Shown: in pieces, positions 55,747 through 64,000 of the stretch
Position numbering within the stretch: position 1 is the first letter of the stretch
Layout of the letters: each line of letters begins with the position of its first letter
Source of the DNA: Desmonostoc muscorum LEGE 12446
Lineage (GTDB): Bacteria; Cyanobacteriota; Cyanobacteriia; Cyanobacteriales; Nostocaceae
Length of the DNA stretch: 64,000 bases
Reading direction: 5' to 3'
NCBI RefSeq assembly: GCF_015207005.2
Contig: NZ_JADEXS020000001.1
Location: 7,401,001-7,465,000 of the forward strand
Program-made: the position numbers and the translations under genes
Notes under the pieces: generated by a model
Database searches by the model: none
What the model was told of the DNA's origin: nothing
What the model saw: only the letters and a program-made list of their open reading frames with translations

Positions 55747-57039
55747 ATGAAACTGAAGCAATTTAGTATTACTTTTCTGAGTTTTTGTGTCGTCGGTTTT
55801 TCGGGAATAAAATCTGCGGAAGCTGCATCATTTTCGGTAATCGCCGAGGGTCTTGATAATGCGGGAGGTTTAAGTTTTAGCCCTGATGGTAATCTCTATG
55901 TTACAGAGGCGGGAATAGGTGGAAATGGAGCTTGTGTTCCACCAGCAAGTGGTCAGGGCGATTCTTTATGCTATGGCACAACTGGTGCAATTACCAAAAT
56001 TGAAAATGGTAAAACTGAGCGTATACTTACAGGACTTCCTTCTTTAGCATTACCAGATGGTACTGGAGGTGCTGGGCCTCGTGACATCAAATTTGATGCT
56101 ACAGGTAAGCCTTATGTTCTGCTTGGGTATGGGGCTAATCCAGTTTTTCGCGATCGCAATTTAGCTAAAACTGACCTCGGTAAAATCATTGCACCCGACT
56201 TTAATACCAATTCCTGGACAACTATTGCCGATATAGCTAACTATGAACTCGCCAACAATCCCGATGGTAATGATGTAAGTAGTAATCCCTTGGGTTTGCT
56301 AATCGATGGCAATAATTTACTTGTGGTTGATGCAGGTGCAAATGACTTGCTGGGTGTAAAAACTGATGGGAGTAATTTGCAGGCTGTTACCACATTTCCT
56401 CAAGAGATATTGACTAATCCAATTTTTCCACCTACTGGTACTCCATCCAATGAACCATCACAGGTGCCATCTCTAGACGAAACACCGCGATCGCAATTTC
56501 CAATTCAAGCAGTACCCTCAAGTGTGGCCATAGGCCCTGATGGTGCTTATTATATCAGCCAATTTACTGGTTTTCCCTTCCCAGAAGGTGGAGCAAAAAT
56601 CTATCGCATAGGTGCTGATGGTTTACCAACAATCTATGCCGATGGTTTTACCCAACTTACAGACTTGGAATTTGATAGTCAAGGCAATTTGTATGCTTTG
56701 CAGTACGCTAATCAATCAGCCTGGAAGGGTAATTTTGATGGTTCTTTAATTAAGATAGCTGCTGATGGAACTCGCACAACTATCCTCAGTGGTAATGGAT
56801 TAGAGTCACCTAGCGCCTTGACAATTGGTTCTGATGATGCAATTTACATTACAAATCGAGGCGATCGCCCTGGTCAAGGACAAGTTCTCAAAGTTGAAAA
56901 TTTCAAGTCTATTCCAGAACCGAATAGTGCTTTAGGCATATTAGCGATCGGTGTTTTGGGCGTTGGTTGGTTGCACAAAAACAGAAGCCCCAAAAGCTTA
57001 CTGGCTGGACAGTCCTACAAAACTCCAGCTGAATTCTGA
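55747..57039 (+). CDS. scyD: ScyD, exported beta-propeller protein of the scytonemin cluster
   Basis: The 430-residue protein starts with a signal peptide (ITFLSFCVVGFSGIKSAEAA) and has a beta-propeller-like body: FSPDGNLYVTEAGIGGNGAC near 43-62, several IGPDGAYYISQ and FDSQGNLYALQ blades. It closely parallels ScyE, which implies gene duplication. ScyD is periplasmic in other cyanobacteria and acts late or accessory in scytonemin formation. The C-terminus IPEPNSALGILAIGVLGVGW plus LHKNRSPK is a PEP-CTERM-like tail. The gap to scyC (48 bp) has GGTCATTGGTC and GACAAATGACTAATGAC repeats. Confidence 0.9.
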   Translation: MKLKQFSITFLSFCVVGFSGIKSAEAASFSVIAEGLDNAGGLSFSPDGNLYVTEAGIGGNGACVPPASGQGDSLCYGTTGAITKIENGKTERILTGLPSLALPDGTGGAGPRDIKFDATGKPYVLLGYGANPVFRDRNLAKTDLGKIIAPDFNTNSWTTIADIANYELANNPDGNDVSSNPLGLLIDGNNLLVVDAGANDLLGVKTDGSNLQAVTTFPQEILTNPIFPPTGTPSNEPSQVPSLDETPRSQFPIQAVPSSVAIGPDGAYYISQFTGFPFPEGGAKIYRIGADGLPTIYADGFTQLTDLEFDSQGNLYALQYANQSAWKGNFDGSLIKIAADGTRTTILSGNGLESPSALTIGSDDAIYITNRGDRPGQGQVLKVENFKSIPEPNSALGILAIGVLGVGWLHKNRSPKSLLAGQSYKTPAEF

Positions 57040-57097
57040 ATTTTTTCTTGATAAAAATTTCCACAAACAAATTATTTAACTCTCAATCTCTAAAGGT

Positions 57098-58483
57098 ATG
57101 AAACTCAAGTCATTTGCCCTTACATCTGTGACATTTTGTTTTGCTGCTATTTGTGTAATACCATCTGCACAAGCTGCAACTTTAACGACAATTGTCGGTG
57201 GAATTAGTAATGCACGGGGTGTTAGCTTTGGCCCTGATGGAACTCTCTACGTAGCAGAGCCAGGTATCGGAGGCAACGGAAACTGTCAACCATCTCCGAG
57301 TACCCTGTTTCAGCCTATCTGTGCTGGTAACAGTGGTTCACTCGTCAAAGTTGCGCCAGGTGGTCAGCCAGAGCGGATACTCACTAACTTTCAGTCTCTA
57401 GCAGAACAACCCAGCGGTAACCAAGGTGCTGGTATTCAAGACCTGCAATTCGATTCTGTTGGGAATGCTTATCTTCTGACTGGGTTTGCTGGTTATCCAG
57501 GAAACCGCGATCTAGAAACCCTTAACCTTGGTTCTCAATTCCCCATCCCACAGCAGCAACTTGCTACTTTCCCGCCATCAACACCCGATAAAGTGTTGAA
57601 TACGCCGCTCTTAGCACAACTGTATAAAGTTGACTTGAACACCGGATCTCTCAGCAGTATTTTTGACTTTGCCAAGTATGAAATCACCAAAAATCCAGAT
57701 GGTGGAGATGTGGTAACCAATCCCTATGACCTGGCTATTAGCGGTGATAGTGCTTATGTCGTTGATGGTGGTGGCAACACCGCTTACAAAATTAAACTTG
57801 ACGGAAGTGACTTCCAGGCAATTGCAATTCCTAAAAACATCATTAGTAAGTCTGACTTACCACCAGGATTACAAGTACCTCCAGGGCTATTAGAGGAACT
57901 TCCAGGAGGAAACATAGCAATTCAATCAGTACCCACAGGTGGCGCAATTGGCCCAGATGGAGCTTTATACGTTGGCGAATATACGGGTTTTCCTTATCCA
58001 GAAGATAAATCACGGATTTTCCGCATTGGTGAGGATGGAAACCCAGAAGTTTATCTCGATGGGTTTACGCACATTACAGACCTAACCTTTGATGAAGATG
58101 GCAATTTGCTGGTTTTACAGTTCAGCGACACCTCACAATTAGGGGGTGACATCACAAATCTACCTGGTTCTCTGATCAAAGTTGCTGCTGATGGCACTCG
58201 CACAACACTTGTTGCAGCAGGTCAAGGGCTAGATTCGGCTGATGGAATTGATATTGGCCCTGACGGCAAAATTTATATTACCAATCGTGGTGTTGGTCCA
58301 AGACTAGGGGAAGTTGTTCGGGTAGATATTCCCGAACCTGGTTCACTAGCAGGCTTATTAGCACTAGCTAGTGTAGGCGCAACTGCTGCCATTGGCAAGC
58401 GAAAACGCCAACAAAAGTTAGGTGAAGGGGACTGGGAACAAAATCAATCTACCAAAGAGATAACTCATACAACCAGGGCATAA
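57098..58483 (+). CDS. scyE: ScyE, exported beta-propeller protein of the scytonemin cluster
   Basis: The 461-residue ScyD paralogue has a signal peptide (FALTSVTFCFAAICVIPSAQAA) and blades such as SFGPDGTLYVAEPGIGGNGNC, IGPDGALYVGEYTGFPYPED and IGPDGKIYITNRG. ScyE of other strains is linked to the last, oxidative joining step of the monomer in the periplasm. It ends with IPEPGSLAGLLALASVGATA plus KRKRQQK, a PEP-CTERM-like tail, followed by about 24 hydrophilic residues. The ScyF gene begins 5 bp after its stop. Confidence 0.9.
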   Translation: MKLKSFALTSVTFCFAAICVIPSAQAATLTTIVGGISNARGVSFGPDGTLYVAEPGIGGNGNCQPSPSTLFQPICAGNSGSLVKVAPGGQPERILTNFQSLAEQPSGNQGAGIQDLQFDSVGNAYLLTGFAGYPGNRDLETLNLGSQFPIPQQQLATFPPSTPDKVLNTPLLAQLYKVDLNTGSLSSIFDFAKYEITKNPDGGDVVTNPYDLAISGDSAYVVDGGGNTAYKIKLDGSDFQAIAIPKNIISKSDLPPGLQVPPGLLEELPGGNIAIQSVPTGGAIGPDGALYVGEYTGFPYPEDKSRIFRIGEDGNPEVYLDGFTHITDLTFDEDGNLLVLQFSDTSQLGGDITNLPGSLIKVAADGTRTTLVAAGQGLDSADGIDIGPDGKIYITNRGVGPRLGEVVRVDIPEPGSLAGLLALASVGATAAIGKRKRQQKLGEGDWEQNQSTKEITHTTRA

Positions 58484-58488
58484 AACTC

Positions 58489-59658
58489 ATGGGATTAGTC
58501 AAAAATTTATCAATTGGCATTCTTGGTGCTGGATTCACGATATTGGCAACAGCTGCCCAAGCCAAGGCTGTAACATTAACTTACGACAGAAGTATCGGCA
58601 GTCCTGGCTTTGGCCCTGGGCAGCTGTTTGTTCCCCAAGGAATAACGGTGGATGACTCCGGGAATACCCTCATCAGTAACGGTCGCGGTCTTAACCCGGA
58701 TGGCACTTTCAACCCAAACATCGGTAACAAAGTTGAAGTATTCGATCCTCAAGGTAATTATATTGGAGCGATCGGTGAGGGCGGCAAGGGGCCTGGACAA
58801 TTCGACGAACCATCAGCCCTAGAAATCGATCCAGATACTGGGAATCTATATGTAGGAGATGTTTTCAACAACCGCGTTAATATCTACGACCCCCAAGGTA
58901 ACTTTATTAAATCATTTGGTGAATTTGGCGGTCTCATACCGGGTAGAGCTTTCTTTGGCCCATCTGGTGTGACATTTGACAAAGACGGCAATGTATATAT
59001 TGGTGATTTTAGCGGCGACAAGATCAATAAATACACCAAGGACGGCGAGCTAATTGGTAGCATTGGCAGTTCTGGCACTGAGCCTGGGCAGTTTCAAGGG
59101 CCAGCAGGTTTAAGAATTTCCCCAGTCAGCGGTAACTTCTTTATCAGTGACCAATTTAACAACCGCATTCAGGTTCTCGATCCTCAAGGTAATCCCCTCT
59201 TGACATTTGGCAAACAAGGCACTGGAGATGGGGAGTTTAATCAACCAATTGGCATCGAAGTCGATGAGTTTGAGAATATCTATGTGGCTGATTCTATCAA
59301 TAGCCGCGTTCAAGTATTCGACAAAAACGGTAACTTCTTGACTGCATTTGGTGAAGCTGCCGCAGCAGCACCTCCCCAATTAGGTGAACCACCCTTTGGC
59401 GACCCCCTCGACCTGACACCAGGTGTATTTAACTGGACGGCTGGCACAAGCTATAAAGATGGCAAGCTTTATGTGGGCGATTTCTTCCAAGGTCGCGTTC
59501 AGGTGTTAAACGTAGAAGGTAGAAAACAAGTACCTGAACCTAGTTCAGCGTTGGGTCTAGCATTACTCGGACTTGGCGCTGCTACCGTCACATTGAGGAA
59601 ACATAGACAACAAAAATCAGTTTTCAGTTTTGAGAAGGAACTGCAAAAACAGTGCTAA
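58489..59658 (+). CDS. scyF: ScyF, NHL-repeat protein of the scytonemin cluster
   Basis: The 389-residue exported protein has a signal peptide (IGILGAGFTILATAAQAKA) and about five or six NHL beta-propeller repeats. Motifs are GPGQFDEPSALEID, NLYVGDVFNNRVNIYDPQGN, NIYVADSINSRVQVFDKNGN and similar. The tail VPEPSSALGLALLGLGAATV plus LRKHRQQK resembles a PEP-CTERM signal. It starts 5 bp after scyE and so is translationally linked. Its role in scytonemin is periplasmic and not fully defined; the product is made with ScyD and ScyE. Confidence 0.9.
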   Translation: MGLVKNLSIGILGAGFTILATAAQAKAVTLTYDRSIGSPGFGPGQLFVPQGITVDDSGNTLISNGRGLNPDGTFNPNIGNKVEVFDPQGNYIGAIGEGGKGPGQFDEPSALEIDPDTGNLYVGDVFNNRVNIYDPQGNFIKSFGEFGGLIPGRAFFGPSGVTFDKDGNVYIGDFSGDKINKYTKDGELIGSIGSSGTEPGQFQGPAGLRISPVSGNFFISDQFNNRIQVLDPQGNPLLTFGKQGTGDGEFNQPIGIEVDEFENIYVADSINSRVQVFDKNGNFLTAFGEAAAAAPPQLGEPPFGDPLDLTPGVFNWTAGTSYKDGKLYVGDFFQGRVQVLNVEGRKQVPEPSSALGLALLGLGAATVTLRKHRQQKSVFSFEKELQKQC

Positions 59659-59738
59659 ATAATTACTAATTCGTAATTCGTAGTTCGTAATTAAAAATAT
59701 TACGAATTACGAAATCAAGGTGCTTTCAGGACAGATTT

Positions 59739-60677
59739 ATGAACTTAAATAAGCTGAAAAAAACTGACCAAAGCTCGATCGCTCTACTTGGCGATCGCCT
59801 ACCATCATTAGATGAACAATTCGCTGATGTGCCTCCCTTCCTTGCTCAAGCTAGTATTCCTGAATCTGCAACAAATCATATCATTCCCCGACAAATTACC
59901 ATCATCGGTGGACGTGGCAGGATGGGAAGATTATTTAAAGAACAATTTTCGGCGTTAGGTCATAATGTTAATGTTCTCGAACACGAAGATTGGGAATATG
60001 CAGAGCAATTGTTAAATTCGGCAGAGTTAGTTTTAGTAAGTGTTCCCATTGAATATACAGTTGATGTTATTAAGCGTGCAGCTAAATACCTTGCACCAAC
60101 TACAGCTTTGTGCGATATCACGAGTATTAAAACGCAGCCAACTCAAGCAATGCTCGAACACCATTCAGGCCCAGTTATGGGTTTACATCCGATGTTTGGG
60201 CCAAGTATTAAATCGTTTTTAGGACAAAAATTTGTGATATGTCCAGGGCGAAATGATGAATCATTTCAATGGTTATTAGACTTCATTAAAATTCAAGGTG
60301 GAGAGTTAATTGTTTGCACGCCTGAAGAACACGATCAGATGATGGTCATTATTCAAGCAGTGCAGCACTTCTGTAGGTTGAGTCTTGGCGTTTTCTTAGC
60401 AGAAGCAAGAATTGATATAGAGCAGAGTTTATTAATATCAACTCCTAGTTACCATCAACAAATTGATAGTGTTAAACGTTTGTTTTCGCAAAACTCTCAT
60501 TTATGTGTGGATATCATGCTAGCTACGGAAGAGAGATGTGAAGCAATTAAATCTTTAGCTAACACTTGCAGCCGCTTGGCAAGATTGGTAGCAAGGAAAG
60601 ATCGGGAGGCATTAATTCAAGAGTTTGAAAGTATTCAAGAATTATTTGAGGAAAAAAGTAAGGTTGTTGTAAAATAA
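59739..60677 (+). CDS. tyrA: Prephenate dehydrogenase, scytonemin-cluster TyrA
   Basis: TyrA oxidises prephenate to p-hydroxyphenylpyruvate, the phenol substrate of ScyA. The 312-residue protein begins with a ~45-residue extension, then IIGGRGRMGRLFKEQFSALG (NAD-binding, about 51-70). DITSIKTQPTQAML and GLHPMFGPSIKSFLGQ follow, which are signatures of the TyrA family of the E. coli type but without its chorismate mutase. The gene follows scyF after 80 bp that carry an AATTCGTAATTCGTAGTTCG repeat and its complement. Confidence 0.88.
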   Translation: MNLNKLKKTDQSSIALLGDRLPSLDEQFADVPPFLAQASIPESATNHIIPRQITIIGGRGRMGRLFKEQFSALGHNVNVLEHEDWEYAEQLLNSAELVLVSVPIEYTVDVIKRAAKYLAPTTALCDITSIKTQPTQAMLEHHSGPVMGLHPMFGPSIKSFLGQKFVICPGRNDESFQWLLDFIKIQGGELIVCTPEEHDQMMVIIQAVQHFCRLSLGVFLAEARIDIEQSLLISTPSYHQQIDSVKRLFSQNSHLCVDIMLATEERCEAIKSLANTCSRLARLVARKDREALIQEFESIQELFEEKSKVVVK

Positions 60678-60961
60678 GCGAGATTTTAAATTATAGGAGA
60701 ATTCAGGAGCGGAGCCGGAGACTCCGAAAGCTCCGGTCAGAATGGGCTACGCCCCGCTGCGCTAACAGAATTCAGAATGATAATAAGCTCTCGGTCTAGG
60801 TTTTAGGCATAGATACTAGACTTTACTAACTTTAAATCTGCTGCATCTATATTTTTTCATTTCACGCAGAGGCGCAGAGTAGGAGTTTTAGAGGAATTTG
60901 ATTATTACAAGAATAGCTTGGGTATTTGAAGAAGAAAACTATTAGACATATCAGCAAAAAT
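60678..60961. repeat. Dispersed repeat (second copy) between tyrA and aroB
   Basis: GAATTCAGGAGCGGAGCCGG and GGGCTACGCCCCGCTGCGCT are followed by a segment ending TAAATCTGCTGCAT. This is the same order as at 21602-21760. CACGCAGAGGCGCAGAG near 60865 is another common dispersed motif. Confidence 0.6.
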
Positions 60962-62179
60962 ATGGTGGTTGACATTAAGCAAAAAAGTAGATTTAATCTG
61001 CAACCAATTCATCAACGTGTTTCGGTTACTTTTAACTATGAGGTTTACTTTACTCACAATTTATTTGAGTTGAAAAATCCCACGTTAGCTCAAGCGATCG
61101 CAGCGGATGGGGAGACGAAGCCGAAGAAAGTACTAGTGGTGGTAGATGCAGGATTGTTGGAATTGCAACCTGGGTTGCTTGGGCAAGTAGTAGCGTATAC
61201 TAAGTTTTATGCAGAGATACTAGCGATCGCCACTGAACCAATGATAATTCCGGGCGGCGAAGCTGCTAAGAACGATCGCACTTTATTAGAGCAAATCCAC
61301 CAACTCATTGAAACAGCCGGATTATGTCGTCATTCCTACTTGTTAGCGATCGGCGGTGGGGCTGTGTTGGATTTGGTAGGATATGCTGCTGCTACTGCTC
61401 ATCGTGGAATTCGTCTGATCCGGATTCCGACTACGGTGCTAGCACAAAATGATTCTGGGATTGGGGTAAAAAATGGCATCAACAGCTTTGGGAAAAAGAA
61501 TTTTCTCGGCACATTTGCGCCACCTTATGCAGTTATAAATGATTCTGCTTTCTTAACAACTCTAGACGATCGCGATTGGCGTTCGGGGATTGCAGAAGCA
61601 ATTAAGGTGGCGCTAATTAAAGATGCTAAGTTTTTTGATTTTATCGAGTCTCACAGCGCAGCCCTTGTGCGGCGAGACATGGACACCATGCAACAAATTA
61701 TTTATCGTTGCGCCCAGTTGCATTTAGAACACATTGCTAACAGCGGCGATGCTTTTGAAATGGGTTCGTCTCGTCCCCTGGATTTTGGACATTGGGCGGC
61801 TCATAAACTGGAGCATTTGACAAATTATAGTTTGCGTCATGGCGAAGCAGTGGCGATCGGTATCGCTTTGGATAGCACTTATTCCTATTTAGCAGGATTG
61901 CTTGATTTCTCAGAGTGGCAAAGGATATTAAACACCTTATCAGCTTTGGGTTTCACTCTGTATGTGCCAGAACTAGCTGATAAGTTATCACAACTGGAAC
62001 ATCCCCATTGTCTGTTCCGAGGTTTGACTGAGTTCCGCGAACACTTAGGTGGAGAATTAACTCTAACGCTGTTACAAGGCATTGGAAAAAGAATTGAAGT
62101 TCACGAGGTGGATTTGTTATTGTACAAGCAAGCAATATCGCTGTTGCGGGAATTCAGAATTATAGCAATTTGCAGTTGA
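60962..62179 (+). CDS. aroB: 3-Dehydroquinate synthase-like enzyme, scytonemin-cluster AroB
   Basis: Dehydroquinate synthase converts DAHP to 3-dehydroquinate early in the shikimate route. I take the ATG giving MVVDIKQKSRFNLQPIHQRV (405 residues); a TTG start 12 codons earlier is possible. Visible motifs are PGGEAAKNDRTLLEQI, IGGGAVLDLVGYAAATAHRG (NAD and substrate binding), IPTTVLAQNDSGIGVKNGIN and RHGEAVAIGIALD with the metal-binding His. The sequence diverges from the housekeeping type, which also fits related sugar phosphate cyclases. Its place in the cluster supports a duplicate supply of aromatic precursors. Confidence 0.85.
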   Translation: MVVDIKQKSRFNLQPIHQRVSVTFNYEVYFTHNLFELKNPTLAQAIAADGETKPKKVLVVVDAGLLELQPGLLGQVVAYTKFYAEILAIATEPMIIPGGEAAKNDRTLLEQIHQLIETAGLCRHSYLLAIGGGAVLDLVGYAAATAHRGIRLIRIPTTVLAQNDSGIGVKNGINSFGKKNFLGTFAPPYAVINDSAFLTTLDDRDWRSGIAEAIKVALIKDAKFFDFIESHSAALVRRDMDTMQQIIYRCAQLHLEHIANSGDAFEMGSSRPLDFGHWAAHKLEHLTNYSLRHGEAVAIGIALDSTYSYLAGLLDFSEWQRILNTLSALGFTLYVPELADKLSQLEHPHCLFRGLTEFREHLGGELTLTLLQGIGKRIEVHEVDLLLYKQAISLLREFRIIAICS

Positions 62180-62652
62180 ATAGAGTAGGGTAGCACAGCT
62201 GTGCTGCCCTACAATGGTTTAATTTTCTTTGGGTGTATTCCATTCAATTGAAAACCGCTATAAGCTCAGAGAAGCCCAAAGTAATGCAGAGGTTTGATGC
62301 GAGGCGATTTTTTTCGCTAGGAAGTTGTGATATGATCTAATACTTTTGAGGGAGGCGGATAATTTCAAAGAATGTTGTCAGGAAATTTACTAAAAAAGCA
62401 GTATAAAAAGCGAATAAATTGACACCCAATCTACAAATTATTCAATGTATTATCTGCTTGATATCGAGTACTCTTAAGTAAGAAGTCAAAAAGTTTTCCA
62501 TTACAACTTAAAAACAATCCGCAGATTTGGATAATTTGAATAAAAGTGAGATTGCACGATCTAGACTTGTTTTTAAGTTGAAGATATTTATCAATAATGA
62601 TTAATAGCTCTCGATGAATGACTAACTAATAACTATTTCAGAGAAATTTCCC
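62180..62652. other. Gap before trpE
   Basis: About 470 bp, mostly AT-rich. It contains TAGGGTAGCACAGCTGTGCTGCCCTA near 62187 as two complementary halves (GTAGCACAG and CTGTGCTGC) and a GAAAACCGCTATA end of the TATAGCG family near 62250. No attenuator-like Trp codon run or open frame was recognised. Confidence 0.45.
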
Positions 62653-64000
62653 ATGATTTTTGATTCACGTTCATACACAACCCTTGGCGGTGTCAGTATT
62701 TCTCGCTCCATCACAGAAGTTAAGATGGACACTGCCCTTGAAGATATTTTATTCCACTTAAATTCTCAGCGTGGAGGCTTATTAAGGAGCAGCTACGAAT
62801 ATCCGGGGAGATATAAAAGATGGGCGATCGGATTTGTGAATCCGCCATTGGAGTTGACTACCCAGGGAAATACTTTCACTTTAATAGCTTTAAATGAACG
62901 TGGTCAATTACTTTTACCATTACTTTTAGAGTGCTTATCTAACTCCAAAAAACTTGAGAAAGTTACTCTAGATGATAAGCATCTCGTCGGCTTTGTTAAA
63001 CCTGCAAAAAAAATATTTACTGAAGAAGAACGTAGTAAACAACCTTCAGCATTTACAGTTGTCCGTGAAATTCTACATATTTTCTCTAGTCAAGAGGACG
63101 AGCATTTAGGATTGTATGGCGCGTTTGGTTACGATTTAGTTTTTCAGTTTGAACCAATTCGCCAGCGATTGGAACGTCCTAAAGATCAGCGAGATTTAGT
63201 GCTTTATTTGCCAGATGAATTGATAGTTGTTGACTACTATCAACAACGTGGATTTCGTCTACAATATGAATTTGCAACAGCGCATGGTAGTACAAATAAT
63301 TTGCCTCGAACAGGTGAGTCTATTGATTATCGCGGAAAACATCTGCTACCAACTCAAACTGCTGACCATGCAATAGGTGAGTATGCAAAAAAAGTTGGGG
63401 TTGCACTCGATTATTTCCGTCGAGGCGATTTATTTGAAGTAGTTCCTAGTCAAAACTTTTTGGAGGGATTTGAAGAAGAACCCAGTAAGTTATTTGAAAC
63501 TTTAAAGGATATAAATCCTAGTCCTTATGGATTTATTTTTAATTTAGGTGGGGAATATCTGATTGGTGCATCTCCAGAAATGTTTGTGCGGGTTGAAGGG
63601 AGGCGGGTAGAAACTTGTCCAATTAGCGGCACTATTAGCCGGGGACAAGATGCACTTGATGATGCCGTGCAAATTCGTCAATTACTCAATTCACACAAAG
63701 ACGAAGCTGAGTTGACGATGTGTACTGATGTCGATCGCAATGACAAATCCCGAATCTGCGAACCTGGCTCTGTACAAGTCATTGGGCGTCGCCAAATTGA
63801 ATTATACAGCCATTTAATTCACACAGTAGATCATGTTGAAGGTACACTGCGATCGCAATTTGATGCCTTAGATGCATTTTTAAGCCATACTTGGGCAGTT
63901 ACAGTCACCGGCGCACCCAAAAGAGCAGCCATAGAATTTATTGAACAACATGAAAAAAGCGCTCGACGTTGGTATGGTGGAGCAGTTGGCTATTTAAATT
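62653..64000 (+). CDS. trpE: Anthranilate synthase TrpE, scytonemin cluster (3' end outside window)
   Basis: TrpE makes anthranilate from chorismate, the first step to tryptophan. The visible 449 codons start MIFDSRSYTTLGGVSISRSI, which resembles the long TrpE(G) form found in rhizobia and cyanobacteria, where the glutaminase is fused at the C-terminus. Catalytic blocks are FEVVPSQNF, INPSPYGFIFNLGG, LIGASPEMFVRVEG, TCPISGTISRG, DEAELTMCTDVDRND and VTGAPKRAAIEFIE. The N-terminal inhibitor loop reads LLRSSYEYPG. The gene is cut by the window end, so the TrpG part cannot be confirmed. Confidence 0.9.
   Translation, partial: MIFDSRSYTTLGGVSISRSITEVKMDTALEDILFHLNSQRGGLLRSSYEYPGRYKRWAIGFVNPPLELTTQGNTFTLIALNERGQLLLPLLLECLSNSKKLEKVTLDDKHLVGFVKPAKKIFTEEERSKQPSAFTVVREILHIFSSQEDEHLGLYGAFGYDLVFQFEPIRQRLERPKDQRDLVLYLPDELIVVDYYQQRGFRLQYEFATAHGSTNNLPRTGESIDYRGKHLLPTQTADHAIGEYAKKVGVALDYFRRGDLFEVVPSQNFLEGFEEEPSKLFETLKDINPSPYGFIFNLGGEYLIGASPEMFVRVEGRRVETCPISGTISRGQDALDDAVQIRQLLNSHKDEAELTMCTDVDRNDKSRICEPGSVQVIGRRQIELYSHLIHTVDHVEGTLRSQFDALDAFLSHTWAVTVTGAPKRAAIEFIEQHEKSARRWYGGAVGYLN

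Overview
The window looks like chromosomal DNA of a filamentous, heterocyst-type (Nostoc/Calothrix-like) cyanobacterium. The signs are abundant HIP1 octamers (GCGATCGC), many heptameric and 21-bp tandem repeats, numerous short inverted-repeat elements, PEP-CTERM proteins, petG and a cytM-like cytochrome, and above all a scytonemin (UV sunscreen) biosynthesis cluster. No rRNA, tRNA or CRISPR array was recognised by eye.

Layout. 1-3.1 kb: hexuronate/aldonate genes (uxaC 3' part, a UxuB-type SDR, a LarA-superfamily nickel racemase/epimerase). 3.1-7.0 kb: repeats, a histidine-kinase remnant, a DUF6174 protein and a nested transposon (IS630-type element inside an IS4-superfamily element, itself inside a small repeat). 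7.2-10.4 kb: DUF4278 protein, a sigma-70 factor and its DUF1822 neighbour. 10.4-19.1 kb: short mobile repeats, a DUF4870 membrane protein, Gfo/Idh/MocA oxidoreductase, small secreted proteins, retropepsin-like protease, uridine phosphorylase, a PEP-CTERM protein and PBP4. 19.6-24.0 kb: a TerD-TerD-TerD-TerF stress operon ending in a zinc-ribbon metalloprotease. 24.3-29.3 kb: a 1655-aa DUF4347/delta-60/RTX protein. 29.9-34.4 kb: an unknown protein, repeat islands and a broken NLR-like NB-ARC-TPR gene. 34.6-38.8 kb: DUF3370 protein, pyroglutamyl peptidase, hisH, rsmD, petG and a CytM-like cytochrome. 39.5-46.2 kb: an unknown protein, a nine-domain CARDB/RTX protein, a PEP-CTERM protein and a parvulin-type prolyl isomerase.

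46.2-64 kb is the scytonemin region. A PAS histidine kinase and an AraC-type response regulator lie on the minus strand, divergent from scyA-scyB-scyC-scyD-scyE-scyF, followed by tyrA, an aroB-like gene and trpE (cut by the window end). The aromatic genes would supply tryptophan and p-hydroxyphenylpyruvate. ScyB and ScyA would make and join the indole and phenol halves, ScyC would cyclise, and the exported ScyD-F would finish the pigment outside the plasma membrane. The 2-kb divergent promoter region holds three copies of a 19-bp motif. ScyD, ScyE and ScyF each end in a PEP-CTERM-like tail.

Functions are assigned by recognising protein families from sequence; no database search was run. Start codons were adjusted where the longest reading frame ran into repeat DNA or lacked a plausible N-terminus.
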